A stretch of DNA of 64,000 nt from Strongyloides papillosus (GCA_005656395.1 SRSI01000077.1:186001-250000), one strand, 5' to 3'. Numbered from the stretch's first letter, positions 48,253-59,607 are shown. Numbers and translations: made by a program. The notes: a model not told the origin generated them from the sequence alone.

Positions 48253-49898
48253 GTTTACTTATTTTACTAGTTTATCTAAAAATTAAATGTAAAAATTAAT
48301 TACTAGTATTTCGATTTAATATAAGATATGTTAAATTTTTTATTAATAATATTTGTTAAATTGTGTACAAAATATATTTTCATTCATATGAATTTAATTA
48401 TACATCACTATAAAGAATAATTTTACTACAACACTAACCATAAATAGAATAAAAGTAAAATAAATTTATTGTAATACATTATAAAATGTAATAGAATTTT
48501 GGAAATAAAAATCCTCTTAAAATTGATTATTTGATTTTATATTATAATGGTGGACAATAATTTGATTTAATTAGTCTTTATACAATAAAATATATAAATT
48601 TATAGTCATTTTATAGTTTTAATAAATTAAATATATTGTATTTAAACTAATCATTGTAAAAAATAAAATAAGTAATAAAAAAATTTAAGTATCTAAAAGT
48701 TATTTTAAAAACATAGTTGATATTGTTCAAAGATACCATTAGAAACATTATAAACTTGTCGATCAGCTGTCAAGGTCTCCAAATGTGTCATGCCAAGGCC
48801 ATTGTTTCTACTGGAGTTAAAAGATTGTATTTATTTAAATATTATTATTATGTTTCTACACTCCAAACATAACTTATAATCATTATTTGCTATGAGTATG
48901 AAATTAGGAAAAAACAATCATAATTATAAATAAGAAGAGTTATACTATATATCTTATGTACATAAAAATGTTAATTAACATTTATACAGAAAATGTTTCA
49001 AGTTATTCTTATCATAATTTATCATCATTAGAATTATGAAAAAAGAGAACCAACCATAAAATGTACAAATATGACATTGACAGAAATTACATATGAGGAA
49101 GAATATTTTTTACTTTGTGTATTTATATGTATAAATATATGTGTAATAATTCTTAAAGATATCTGTATTCTTTTATGTATGTAATTTTTTTTATATTCAC
49201 TATTATATGTTGTAGAAAAATATAATGTCTACTATTTTATAATATTCAACTAAACAACCATAATATTAGACATCAAAATTTTAAATAAATCATAACACAA
49301 TAATGCATTGAATTTATTTACATAGCATCAAAAGTACAATACCGACTAGTAGTTACGTCAAAACCATACTATTGAGAAAAAATTTTTGTTATAATATTTA
49401 AGGTATAAAAATTATTGTAATAATATATGTAAAAATTTTGTAAGTTTTTAAAGTTATGTTAATGCTTAATCCTTCTTCTAGTAAATTGTTTCGTTTTTAA
49501 AACTAGTTTCATTAAACAACATTTTAACTAATAAGTTAGCGGAAATTTTGTAATGATAAATAATTTAATGATTTTTGATGGATTGATATTGTATTTGTCT
49601 TACTTAGTAATACTTTATTTCAATATAATCTACATAAGGATGATCATTGATAAGAAAAATATTCCATTAAATAAAATAAAAGAACTACGGGATAGTCTAT
49701 AATTTATATAATGAAGGTTATATTATAAAAAAAATAATTAATAAATTGTACTACCTTAAATAAAGCCAGCATTTAATTAAATAATTTTTGTAAAAGAATA
49801 ATTGATTAGTATAATTTTAATATAAGTATCAAACTAGACACATAGATATATTAATTAGAAATAAAAAAAAAGATTATTTTGTAATTAGATGATAATTA
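48253..49898. other. Spacer upstream of innexin exon 1B
   Basis: Mostly AT-rich promoter-like and 3'-flanking DNA between the aminotransferase stop and the innexin start, both on the minus strand. It contains one short island with coding character at 48705-48810, listed separately. Otherwise nothing is identified. Confidence 0.45.
48705..48810 (-). CDS. Candidate terminal exon of an unidentified protein
   Basis: After an acceptor (aactccag ending at 48811), T and then 34 codons read RNNGLGMTHLETLTADRQVY, NVSNGIFEQYQLCF and a stop. The stretch is far richer in G and C than its flanks, and its residues are not AT-driven. It requires an upstream exon ending in phase 2, which I could not place; the plus strand is also partly open here. 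It could belong to a gene with a long upstream intron, to a 3' exon of the aminotransferase locus, or be a remnant. Confidence 0.35.
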
Positions 49899-51313
49899 TT
49901 ATCGACAATAGTTAATATCATTTTCAAATGCTTTAATTCCTTCACACATCAATTCAACACCTTCTTTGATATCTTTCAATTGTGGATATGCAATAGAAAT
50001 TCTTATTGAATTGCAAAGTTTTTGTGTTCTAAGATTATTTTCGTCATTAATACCACTAAAAAATCTTGAACCATCATGTGTTCGTATATCATATTGAAAT
50101 CGTAGATAAGCGATTAATTTTTTAGCATCTAATCTTAATGGAACGAGTAAAAGTGCAAAATAACCACCGGTAGGTTCATGAAAAAATTCAAAATCTTTAC
50201 TAAGTCTTTCATTGCAAGTTTTAACTAATATTCTCATTTTTTCACCGTTTTCTTTTTTTACTTTTTCTACAAATCTTGATACCCAGTTTTTTTCTAATGC
50301 GATAGCTATAATCCCGCTTGTATAAGTATTTAAATTACCCCCCGAATTAAGTAGTGGACTTTTTGTCCAATATTTTTCTTTAATTATTACTGGTAATTCC
50401 ATCCAACCCACGCGTAAGCCTGGAGATAATAATTTTGAGAATGTACCATTTGATACAACAGTTCCCGTACGGTAATCAGAATCATTTACTTTATCATATT
50501 CAAATAAGCGCGATGGAACTTTTTCACTATAATAAAGAAGATTGTAAACATCATCGCAAATGACAAGCACTTTATAACGACGTGCTAATTTAATCAATCT
50601 TTCACTTTTTTCTACAAAATAAATTATAAATTTATAGGATATATATTATATATAAAATAATAAGTAATACCTTTACTAAGAACAGCACCTGTTGGATTAT
50701 GAAAATGTGGTATCAAATAAAGTACCGCTGTATATACTCCAATTTCTTGTAATGTTGATGCTTTATAGCTTAAATCCCTTTCCCAGATTTCAGCTAAATG
50801 ATCGAGATTAATGCCATCTCGTTCTACATGAATAGGTTCTAGCGGATATTTCAAAGAAGATAATAACTTTATAGCAATAAAATACGTTAATTCTTCTGCA
50901 TAAATAGTACATTTATCCGGAAACATCTGTGTAAGTAGATAAAAAAGACCTGATGTGGCACCGGCATTAACAACAAGATTTTTTTCTAATACAGGCACAT
51001 TATATTGCTTTGATAAAAATTCTGCTAAAGCAACTATACAACGATGATCACCATTAGGATCACCATATTGTAATAATGAGCATCCATAATCAAGTTCTTC
51101 TGTCTTAAATAGCAAAATAATAAAAACATTAAATTACTGTAAAAAAAAATAAATACTTACTAATCTTATTTCTGTTGCACGTTTCATTATCTCAGTAACT
51201 TCTCTCAATGATTCGGGACCGGGAGCGCCTACATTTAACATATACCTTCCTGTATTATCCATTGAATCAAAAAGTGTTATACTCTTTTTTGCCATTGGTA
51301 ATTTATCAGACAT
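49899..51313 (-). CDS. PLP-dependent aminotransferase, class I/II (aminoadipate/aromatic type)
   Basis: Three exons (51313-51161, 51103-50671, 50611-49899) give about 432 residues. Fold-type I landmarks are NVGAPGPESLR near the N-terminus, LQYGDPNGDHRCIVALAEFL, NAGATSGLFYLLTQMF, the HFHNPTGAVLS motif, VICDDVYNLLYY with the Asp that pairs with the pyridine nitrogen, and SNGTFSKLLSPGLRVGW with the Schiff-base Lys near residue 255. Order and motifs fit the MocR/ARO8/KAT-II-like group (2-aminoadipate, kynurenine or aromatic amino acids as donors). The exact substrate cannot be set. The second intron is in phase 1 and uses a gtatta donor. The ATG at 51313 is the first in frame and gives a standard N-terminus. 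Confidence 0.9.
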
Positions 51314-51889
51314 TTCAATGAAATAAATATTTAAAAATTAGTATTGAGTGTTGACAATTGAATGTTGATTTGTATATGTTCGGCAGATTAAAAACCAAAT
51401 ACAATGATAAATAGGTACAAGAAATTCTTCTGTTACCTTGATATATAGTCTAAATAAGGTATAAAACAATTTCGTTTATGTCTTTGCCAATTCACAAAAA
51501 CGTAAAGAAAGATTCAGTTTAATCAAGAAGTTAGTAGATAATTAACTAATTCTAACAAAAAAGGCGGTTCCAGTTTTTGATCTTCTAAAGTGCAAAGTAT
51601 TAAACTTTTTATTATAAATATTGAACAAAAATCAACAAAAACAAAAGATATTAGTTAAATAATTATATGCATTTGTAGGAAAAAGTAAATAATGACAAAT
51701 TTTACTAATATTTATTGTATAATAAGACTGCTATGATTATTTGCAAAATCATAATAAAATAAATCTTGATATTATTCAGTCAAAATATTAATGAAAATGA
51801 TGATTGAAGATTATGGGTGTAAAGAAAATTCCCTTCTCTCACCCATCATTAACCGCCCATTATTCTTTTTATTATAATATACATATATC
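51314..51889. other. Spacer between TRMT11 3' end and aminotransferase start
   Basis: Mostly AT-rich. On the minus strand at about 51803-51857 a short open stretch (NNGRLMMGERREFSLHP) just after the TRMT11 stop could be an alternative last exon of that gene, using a weak gttggt donor. The 63-codon plus-strand frame covering this region is its shadow. Confidence 0.35.
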
Positions 51890-54863
51890 CTATGAATTAC
51901 CAACAAAGATTCGCTCTCTCACTGTCTCAGACTCAAACATGTCCCGAATTACAAATGCAGCTTCATCCAACATCACATTCTTAATCTTTTCATAAACCAA
52001 TAATCGTCTGTAATTAAAGAAAGGCAATTATAAATTTAACAAGTTAAAGAATTTTTATAGTCTGACAAGTGTTCAATTATTCAATATTATTTACATTAAT
52101 AATACATTTATTCTATGTCTTCTTTTTTAATAAAGATCAAAACACAGATTTTTAAAACAAAATTGTTCCAAAAGTACTTATAATTATAGTACATTTGCGC
52201 AATATTTAAAAAAAAATAAAAACATCACCATATTCCTATAAATAGGATATATTGTTTATCAAATTTTAAAGAAAGAAAATAAATCATTATTATAATGAAT
52301 TTCGACAATAAATTTATTTTTTTATACAACTTTTAAAATATTGTTTTCATGCAGATGATCAAATATATATATTTTTTTAAAATAATACAATTTTTACAAT
52401 GAAATAATAATAATTTTTTGCTTATACTGTTTGAACAACTGATCAATCTTTAGCCTTTTGTAAGGTAAATTATTTATAAAAATTATAAATTATCAAAAAC
52501 AACTTTTGTTTAACTTACCTAGAATATTTTAAACCGAGAGGTTGCTCACAATTAGATACCAATTTCAAACAAGGATGATTCGGTATGACGTCAATTGTAT
52601 ATCTGAAAATAAAAACGTATACACATACACTTGTATAAATATATTAGAGACAGAAATTATACATTTTATCTTATAATTAAATAAAAAAAGATAAAAAATA
52701 AAAATTTTTTTTTCAAAGATCAAAAGTATTCCTTGTACATGAAACATCATGAATCATAATTTTATATATTATTTTGTAATTTACGCCCTTTAACATTCAT
52801 AAAGAAATGACGGCTAATAGTGTTACAACGGAAATGTTCAAATAAAATAATCATCAATCTTGGTACATTTCAAAACCATTTATAAAAGATACAAAATAAT
52901 TTTTAAAATAGTTAAATATCAAATCCATTTATTTACTTTAGTTTAATAAAAATTTATATAAAATTGACATTTAAGCAAATACAGGTGAGATTTTTTTGCA
53001 AGATCAAACTAATAAAATGTTTGCAAAGTGTTTCAAAAAAGATACTATATAAGGGTTTCGAGATTGAGATGCAGCACCATTAACTATTATAAACGACAAA
53101 ACTACTACATTTTAATATGTATTTTTTAACATCTTATCAATTTATTATTACACAATTATTTTGTATTATTATTTCCGTATCTTCTATTAATGATTGTTAC
53201 TATGCATGGAGTGAAAGAATATCACCATCTAGTTGTTCTCGAGCATCTGATTGCAATAGTCCTACTGCTGATTGTATATTCAGTTTACAAGTTAACCAAC
53301 ATATATGTTGTGCACCAAAAGAAAATGCAATTTTCCCAGGTAAATTTCTAGTTAATTTTAAAAGAAATAAAAATTTCCATAACAAATTTATACTATTTTA
53401 GAATGCCCCGCTGGTATGAAGATTGCCTCAATTGGAAGTCATAATTCTATATTATGTGAAGGTGAACATGATTCAGACTCATGCCCTAATGGATATCAAT
53501 GTAAAGAATCAATTACAAATTTTGACAAGCATGAAGGCCAATCAAACTTTGTCTGCTGCCAATAAGAAAAATTAACCCACCCAACTATTTTTAAGTGAAA
53601 TTTTAAATATCAATATAACATAAATTTATAATTTTGTCCTTTTTCTGTATATTTTGATTATACAAAAGAAATAAAATAATTTTTTTTTATAAAACTTACT
53701 CTGCTGGAAATACCGGAAACCAAAATCCTAATCTCCCATTAATAACTAGATTTCTTGCTGCCATATTCAATATATCAAGGTACATTGTTTTAATATCGTA
53801 TTTGGTTTTTTCTGGAAAGTGTTCCATATGAACTTGGCCTGGTAGTGTCCAATGTTCTTTTCTATCTTTTTTACCAATTTTTCTCCCTTTCTCACGTAAA
53901 CCGTATGGTGGATCAGCAACAATAATATCAAATACACCTTCACCATTTTTTTGTAGTCTCCATAATGAATGATGACTTGCATCAGCATGACAATGGTATA
54001 AAAATTTCTCAAATGTACCATATTTTTCAAAATTTGCACGATGAGTATTTTTTTCTGTTAACATACCTTCACCTACTCTTGAGCTTTTACCTATACATCG
54101 TGCAATTTGATAATTAATTTCTGTACCAGTAACATAACAACCAAACTCAGCAAGTGGTAAAATTAACCCACCAGTTCCAACAAATGGATCTATTGCTAAT
54201 GAACCTTTTTTCGCTAAGACTAGATTTGCTTGTATAAATGATAACTCTGGATCCATTGTTGTATTCCCAATATAAGGACGATCTTTTAAATTATATTTTG
54301 TTTTTAATTGTCCTTGCCCAAAATTAATAAATCTACCAAAGTAAATCATATTCAATTGGTATCCTTTAACATTACTATTATAATCTTCTACTACTGTAAA
54401 ACAATTAACGGGGTTTACAAGATCAATTTTACAATTTTGTAAAGGTAAATAATCACCAAAAATATCTACTACATTATTAATATAATTTTGATCTCTTTTT
54501 TTACCAAGGGGGCGTATACGTATACAAAATGTTTGGTTTTCATTATTATATTTTTCAAAAACTTCCAAATTCTTTTTAATTTTTTTGTGCAATTCATCAT
54601 AGTTGTCAGCCTTTGCAAACAATTCAATTGCATATTTAACCAGCATTACTCTTGATAATATTTTTTCTACATCACTTAATGATTCAAAATTCAATTCATA
54701 AATATGTTCCTAAAAAATAAAGAAGAATTTCACATGTATTTCTTACATTTTTATTAATTAATGATTCATCAAATGGAATGTTGAATAAATCACAAACAGC
54801 CTTGAATTCAGAAGCCCTAAAATCACCATGGACTTGGGAAAATATAAATAAAAAACTCGGCAT
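51890..54863 (-). CDS. tRNA (guanine(10)-N2)-methyltransferase catalytic subunit (TRMT11)
   Basis: Four exons (54863-54747, 54709-53700, 52602-52519, 52007-51890) join to about 442 residues, near the human 463. The N-terminal THUMP-like region begins MPSFLFIFSQVHGDFRASEF. The SAM-binding motif DPFVGTGGL lies near residue 213 and the catalytic DPPYG near 305. Exon 2 ends FPAE in phase 2 at a gtaagt donor. Exon 3, 1.1 kb away, continues YTIDVIPNHPCLKLVSNCEQ and exon 4 SRRLLVYEKIKN...RERIFVG, which are the conserved C-terminal segments of TRMT11. That match assigns the distant exons. TRMT11 with TRMT112 makes m2G10 in cytosolic tRNAs. The 1.1 kb intron contains a separate gene on the plus strand. 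Confidence 0.92.
53117..53565 (+). CDS. Small secreted cysteine-rich protein, nested in a TRMT11 intron
   Basis: Exon 1 (53117-53339) and exon 2 (53402-53565) join in phase 1 to 128 residues. A hydrophobic N-terminus (QFIITQLFCIIISVSSIN) is a signal peptide. The mature part has about 13 Cys in a spaced pattern: CSRASDC, CIFSLQ...HICC, then ECPAGMKI...ILCEGEHDSDSCPNGYQC...FVCC. The C-P-x-G...C-P-x-G-Y-x-C...C-C layout resembles lustrin/EB-type Cys-rich repeats common in nematode secreted proteins. A TATA-like tatataag lies about 70 bases upstream. Function is unknown; extracellular or cuticle/host-interface roles are only suggestions. It lies wholly within the TRMT11 intron 52603-53699 on the other strand. 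Confidence 0.83.
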
Positions 54864-55063
54864 TGAAAATATTTAATTAATAATTTTTTATTTTAATTTA
54901 AAATTGCAATTTCCACCTTGTTCACGACAAGACATTGGGAAACTATAACCACTCAAAAGTTACTTGCATGACAAAATATTTAGAGATAAAGAGAGTACCA
55001 TTTTATTAACGTAAAATTAAGTTTTTAAAATACTTTACATAGATAAAAATTGACTAGGGATAT

Positions 55064-55612
55064 CTACAAAAGAGCTTCAACGTCTTTAACAAATGATTTT
55101 GGCTCAGTTGTTGGGCCATATCTTTGGACAACTTTTCCCTCTCTATTAATAAGAAATTTGGTAAAGTTCCATTTGATTGCATCAATCAATGTACCACCTT
55201 TTTCTTTTTTCAAAAATTGGTATAAAGGTGCGGCATTACTACCATTGACATCAATTTTAGCATAAAAATCTGGTTCTATTCCAAATTTCTTCGCCATTTC
55301 TCCCTTGATGTCAATTGGACATCCTGGTTCCTGCCCACCAAATTGATTACATGGGAATGCGGCAACATGAAATCCTTTGTCATGATATTTGTCAAGCATC
55401 TCCTTAAGCTGTTTGTAATTTGAATCAGTTAATCCACATTGTGAAGCAACATTAACAATAATAACAACCTTTCCACTAAAATATATGATATTATCGAGTA
55501 AATATTTTGATCATAAAATACAATAGTTAACTTACCGGTATTTTTCTAATGAAACTTGCTTTCCATCAGCATCTTCAACAGTAAATTGATAAATTGTATG
55601 GTCGTTGGCCAT
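55064..55612 (-). CDS. Glutathione peroxidase (cysteine type, phospholipid-hydroperoxide/GPX4-like)
   Basis: Exon 1 (55612-55537) and exon 2 (55475-55064) encode about 162 residues. Landmarks are GKVVIIVNVASQCGLT with catalytic Cys in place of selenocysteine, FPCNQFGGQEPG with the tetrad Gln, and IKWNFTKFLI with Trp and Asn. The short loop lacks the tetramer segment, as in monomeric PHGPx. The enzyme reduces lipid and hydrogen peroxides with glutathione or thioredoxin. As I count it, exon 1 is one base short of the phase needed at the splice (near 55558-55564, where the family has G-K-Q), so it contains a frame discrepancy, or I have miscounted. An in-frame upstream ATG at 55678 adds MTRLLASSIAFGSLFFRNNF, a plausible mitochondrial leader. 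Confidence 0.85.
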
Positions 55613-55678
55613 TTTACAAAAGTTATTTCTAAAAAACAAACTACCAAATGCAATAGAACTAGCAAGTAAACGTGTCAT

Positions 55679-56184
55679 TAAGGCGTATGCAGAATATTTT
55701 GAAATATGATTTTAATCTACGTATCTGTTTTTGTTAAAAATAATGTGGGGATCAGTCGGAAGTGATGGTATGTGTATACTAACTCAACGTGGGAAAAAAA
55801 ATAAAAAAAGTATAAGATTTTGAAATTACATCGTTGTGGATACGTGTCTCCAATCTGTTAATCAAATTATTGTTTTGTAGAGTTAACAAAATTAGAGTAT
55901 TGTTTATAAATGGTGAAATGAACGTATAAAACTCCTCTAAATACTCTTCTTTCAGAGTAGTAGTTTGTAGGGTTTACATGATAAAACATATTTTGCAAAT
56001 AATACTTGGTATAAAATTTCCAATGACATCAGAAAAATTGATAAGGTGTATAGCGATAGAAATTAGCAATTAAATACCACTATAATACCTAATTATTTTT
56101 TTGTTAAACAATAAATATAACTATCATTAATTTATAAAATATTTATACCTTAAATATGATGCATAAAAAGTTTTTAAAAATTTC
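55679..56184. other. Spacer: GPX upstream region and STAM 3' flank
   Basis: A less AT-rich piece at 55740-55800 (containing GTGGGGATCAGTCGGAAGTG) lies about 70-130 bases upstream of the longer GPX start and may be its promoter. The rest is AT-rich and probably includes the STAM 3' UTR. A 26-codon plus-strand frame here is not supported by anything else. Confidence 0.4.
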
Positions 56185-57672
56185 TTATGATTGGAAATTT
56201 TGACTTGAATTATATTGTTGAAATTGTTGATATTGTTGTCCAGGATTTTGGTAATATATTGGCTGTTGATTACTCATTGAGTTATGCTGGGGAATTTGTT
56301 GTGGGGGTTGTTGATGAGAATAATTAACTACTTGGTTTTCATTTCCCTGTACAGGTGTTGGAGTAAATTGTGGAGTATTATTCTGATATTGTTGGTATGG
56401 CATTTGTTGTTGTTGTAATGTGGGTTGGTATGAAACTTGGGGTGTCATTCCATTCATCATTTGTTGATTCCATGTGTGGTTGTAGTTTTCATTTTGCACT
56501 CCAAAATTAGATTGTGATTGTTTATGTACAGTTTCATCATAGGTAGCTAAAGCACTACGAATAGCTGCATTTAACTCAGCCAATTGCATAAGTTGAGAAT
56601 CTATTTCAACTAATTTCTCATCAACTAGTGGTGCCATAGCGGCAGCCTGTGCCTCATATTCTTCTAACTCAGGAGGGTCAGTTGAACTATCGGCTGGATC
56701 TAAATCTTCAAATAGTGCAATACACTTCTCAAGTACCTCCATATCAAGAACTGGAATTTTTGGTATACTACTAATATTATGAGCTTCCTCTTTTTCTTCT
56801 ACGAGTTCTGTCGTAACAAAACTTGCTGGAAATAATCCTTTACCACGTGTAGAATATCCCATCCACCAATTTGCATCAGAATCATCAGTAACGGTTACAA
56901 TATCATTCATAAATATTGTTAGCTCATTATCTTCACTAGCTTCAAAATCATACAAAACACGTACTTTTTTTTCAGATCCTAAAGTATCTAATGATTTTGA
57001 TGTTATAGGTGTTGAATTATCTATGTCCTTATTATTTTCATTATTTGTTACGGTAGGATATATTTGTTTTTCTGTGTTTTTGTTTCCTTTTCCTTTATTT
57101 TCAACATCTTCCAATGATAAAGCAATAGCTTTCATTAATGCTTCTTCCTCTTCTGGTGAGGTAACATAATCAGGGTTATCTGTAAACTTTTGTTCTAAAG
57201 CCTTTTTTTTAGCTATTTCAGTTTCATTTTCAAATGAAAATCCTTCCTCTTTCAATTCGTTATACAATGCCACAAGAAGTGCAAATGATAAATCTTTAGT
57301 ACATTCATTTTTAACCCAATTACCTAATGCTATACGCATTTTTTCACCGACTGTAAAATCACTCCCAGTACAAAGGTACCTAATTTGCTCAACAAACTTT
57401 TTTTCTGCAATTTCTTTTCTCATTACAGGGCAATTATTCCATAATGCATCAAGTAATGCTACTGCTAGTATGATAACTTTTTGTTCACGATGATTAAGGC
57501 GTTTTTTAATAGAAGTTAATAAACTTTTTACCTGTTTTGCTTCTTTAACTTCTTCATTAATTCTATCACATAAATCCATCATTAAACCCCAAGGTTCAAC
57601 TTTAGCTTCCTCTGATGTAATCATCTGAACGTCTTCATCATACTGAGAAACACTTTCTCCAAATAGAAACAT
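56185..57672 (-). CDS. stam-1: Signal-transducing adaptor molecule (STAM), ESCRT-0 subunit
   Basis: A single exon of 495 codons. The VHS domain spans about residues 1-145 (MITSEEAKVEPWGLMMDLCD, LNHREQKVIILAVALLDALW, NWVKNECTKDLSFALLVALY). A ubiquitin-interacting motif follows at 172-190 (PEEEEALMKAIALSLEDVE), and an SH3 domain at 235-292 (VRVLYDFEASEDNELTIFMN, NWWMGYSTRGKGLFPASFV). A helical GAT-like segment and a Gln/Pro/Tyr-rich tail end the protein. STAM with HRS/HGRS-1 forms ESCRT-0 on early endosomes and sorts ubiquitinated receptors. An acceptor (attttag) ends at 57676, so the mRNA would start GAA-ATG, the hallmark of trans-splicing. There is no intron in the coding region, which is long for one exon. 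Confidence 0.95.
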   Translation of the reverse strand: MFLFGESVSQYDEDVQMITSEEAKVEPWGLMMDLCDRINEEVKEAKQVKSLLTSIKKRLNHREQKVIILAVALLDALWNNCPVMRKEIAEKKFVEQIRYLCTGSDFTVGEKMRIALGNWVKNECTKDLSFALLVALYNELKEEGFSFENETEIAKKKALEQKFTDNPDYVTSPEEEEALMKAIALSLEDVENKGKGNKNTEKQIYPTVTNNENNKDIDNSTPITSKSLDTLGSEKKVRVLYDFEASEDNELTIFMNDIVTVTDDSDANWWMGYSTRGKGLFPASFVTTELVEEKEEAHNISSIPKIPVLDMEVLEKCIALFEDLDPADSSTDPPELEEYEAQAAAMAPLVDEKLVEIDSQLMQLAELNAAIRSALATYDETVHKQSQSNFGVQNENYNHTWNQQMMNGMTPQVSYQPTLQQQQMPYQQYQNNTPQFTPTPVQGNENQVVNYSHQQPPQQIPQHNSMSNQQPIYYQNPGQQYQQFQQYNSSQNFQS

Positions 57673-57676
57673 TTCC

Positions 57677-58392
57677 TAAAATTAGTGAGATATATTACAA
57701 AACACAAAATATATAAAAAAATTATTTAGTGAAACTGTTATTCAGATAAAAAAACCACTATCACAGTCATCATATGCTTGAACGCTACACAATTCCAAAG
57801 ATGTATTAAGAAAATATTTCAAAATATGATTCACAATTGGTAGCTAGTAAAAAAAAGTCCTTCTTTCATAGTTTTATTTTATTATTTTAAGCATATTATG
57901 TATAAGATTAATTGAGAAAGTTAAAGATACAAAATGTATATCGATCAACAGTAATAAATTAAATAAGAACAAAAAATTATTTATTCAAATTGTATTGAAT
58001 GTTAAAATTACCTTATGTAAGTTATTGGTATTGTAAAATCGTCTACCGAATGAATATTTTCAAGATTAAAGTGGTATTAGTAATCTAAAAAGAATGTTAT
58101 AGATGTGAGTTGTTATCGATTTCTATGAAAGAAAAAATGTGACCTACATATTTATCTCCTAAATTATATTCTTCCTAATACAATTTTAATCGTTGAACAT
58201 TTCCTAATTTGGAAATGTAAATTTTGTTATTTTAAAAATTGTAAATAAAGCCTTAATTAAAATATAAATATAAACTGACTATAATTATGCAAATCTTACA
58301 ATAAAAAAATGTATTAAATGAAATTACGTAATTTTAATAGTTCCTATACATAATAGTATCTTTTTTATCAGTTTTTTTTACATTAATTTAAT
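57677..58392. other. Divergent spacer between STAM and the CK1-family kinase
   Basis: AT-rich region shared upstream of STAM (-) and the kinase (+). No coding signal. Presumably both promoters lie here. Confidence 0.45.
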
Positions 58393-59607
58393 ATGACTGA
58401 TGCACAACCGATTGAACCATTGAATGTTAAAACTGGAGATATTATACGTGATCTTTATGTTGTTAACAAAAAGGTTGGAGAAGGTGCTTGTGGTACAGTT
58501 TTCCTTGTTAGTCACGTTAAAGATTCTAATATTAAAGGTGCCATGAAATGTGAACCGTTCATGAAATCCAAAGATGATGAAATTTTGAAGTTAGAATTAT
58601 TTGTTTTAAAACAAATGCAAAAATCAAAACACGCTTGCGCATTGATGTGTTCGGGAAAAACAAGTAATTATAGTTTCATTATAATGTCATTATTGGGTAT
58701 GGAACTTGGTGATTTAAGAAGAATGTTGCCAGAAAAAAAAATGTCACTTAATACAACATTAAGAGTTGGTATTCAATGTTGTCAAGCTATACAAGACATG
58801 CATTCTATAGGATTTATCCATCGCGATATAAAGCCAGCAAATTTTGCAGTTGGAGCTACAAACAAAGACACAATCTTTATCTTTGACTTTGGTCTAGCTA
58901 GACAAATTATTTTTTTTGAAAAAAATGCTAAAGAAAAATTAAGGCAACCGAGAAAAAAAGTTACATTTAGAGGAACTGTTCGATATTGTTCGGTAAATGT
59001 TCATCAGTATAAAGAACAAGGAAGACATGATGATTTATGTGGATTATTATTTATGTTAATTGAATTTTTAACTACAACACTGCCATGGAAAGGTTTAACT
59101 AAGCGTGAATCTGGCCATCTTAAGGAGATTGTTCCCGAGAAAAGGCTTCTTCATGGATGTCCAAAATCTTTTTATGAGTTGTATTCTCTCTTTAAAAAAT
59201 ACACATATTTTGACAAGCCAGATTATGAGTTGATAAAAGCAAACTTTACTAGAGATTTAAAAGAAATCAAAGGAAATCTTACAGATCCATGGGACTGGGA
59301 TAAATTACCAAAAAAAGATTTAAAAAGCAAGACTAGTAAAGCTAAAGATGAACTCGCTGATGTTGAGGATAAGGAAGAGCAAGATAAAGTTGGAGATATT
59401 GAAGAATCCGCGGAAAGTAAAGAATCTCAAAGTGAAGATGTTCAGGCAGCATTTTGCGACAAAGAAGATACATTGGATAACGTGCAAGAAATTAAAACTC
59501 TTGATCTAAAAGCACCAGACAAACCAATAAGTAATAATAATAATAACAATAATAATAGGAAAAGTAAGGTTGAAAGAAAAAATAGTGGAGGTACTAAAAG
59601 AGTTTGA
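58393..59607 (+). CDS. Casein kinase 1 / tau-tubulin kinase-family protein kinase
   Basis: A single exon of 404 codons. The kinase domain spans about residues 15-300. Gly-rich loop is VGEGACGTV, ATP-binding Lys 52 is in AMKCEP, the catalytic loop is HRDIKPANF (143-151), DFG is at 165-167, and FRGTVRYCSVNVH replaces the usual APE region, as in the CK1 superfamily. This family is greatly expanded in nematodes (TTBK-like and TTBKL), many members being sperm-associated. The C-terminus is Lys/Glu-rich and low-complexity, with a run of eight Asn encoded by AAT/AAC repeats. Substrate and expression cannot be told. MOG-5 starts 249 bp downstream on the same strand, a spacing compatible with an operon, but this is unproven. 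Confidence 0.9.
   Translation: MTDAQPIEPLNVKTGDIIRDLYVVNKKVGEGACGTVFLVSHVKDSNIKGAMKCEPFMKSKDDEILKLELFVLKQMQKSKHACALMCSGKTSNYSFIIMSLLGMELGDLRRMLPEKKMSLNTTLRVGIQCCQAIQDMHSIGFIHRDIKPANFAVGATNKDTIFIFDFGLARQIIFFEKNAKEKLRQPRKKVTFRGTVRYCSVNVHQYKEQGRHDDLCGLLFMLIEFLTTTLPWKGLTKRESGHLKEIVPEKRLLHGCPKSFYELYSLFKKYTYFDKPDYELIKANFTRDLKEIKGNLTDPWDWDKLPKKDLKSKTSKAKDELADVEDKEEQDKVGDIEESAESKESQSEDVQAAFCDKEDTLDNVQEIKTLDLKAPDKPISNNNNNNNNRKSKVERKNSGGTKRV

Noticed and set aside
51804..51995. Plus-strand 63-codon ORF
   Set aside because: It is the antisense shadow of the last TRMT11 exon and its 3' flank.
51890..52602. A separate unknown minus-strand gene upstream of the aminotransferase
   Set aside because: Its two exons have no start and match the conserved C-terminal segments of TRMT11 in the correct phase, so they were assigned to TRMT11.
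55742..55825. Plus-strand 26-codon ORF starting MWGSVGSD
   Set aside because: Too short, no splice or family support. The less AT-rich patch is better read as GPX promoter.
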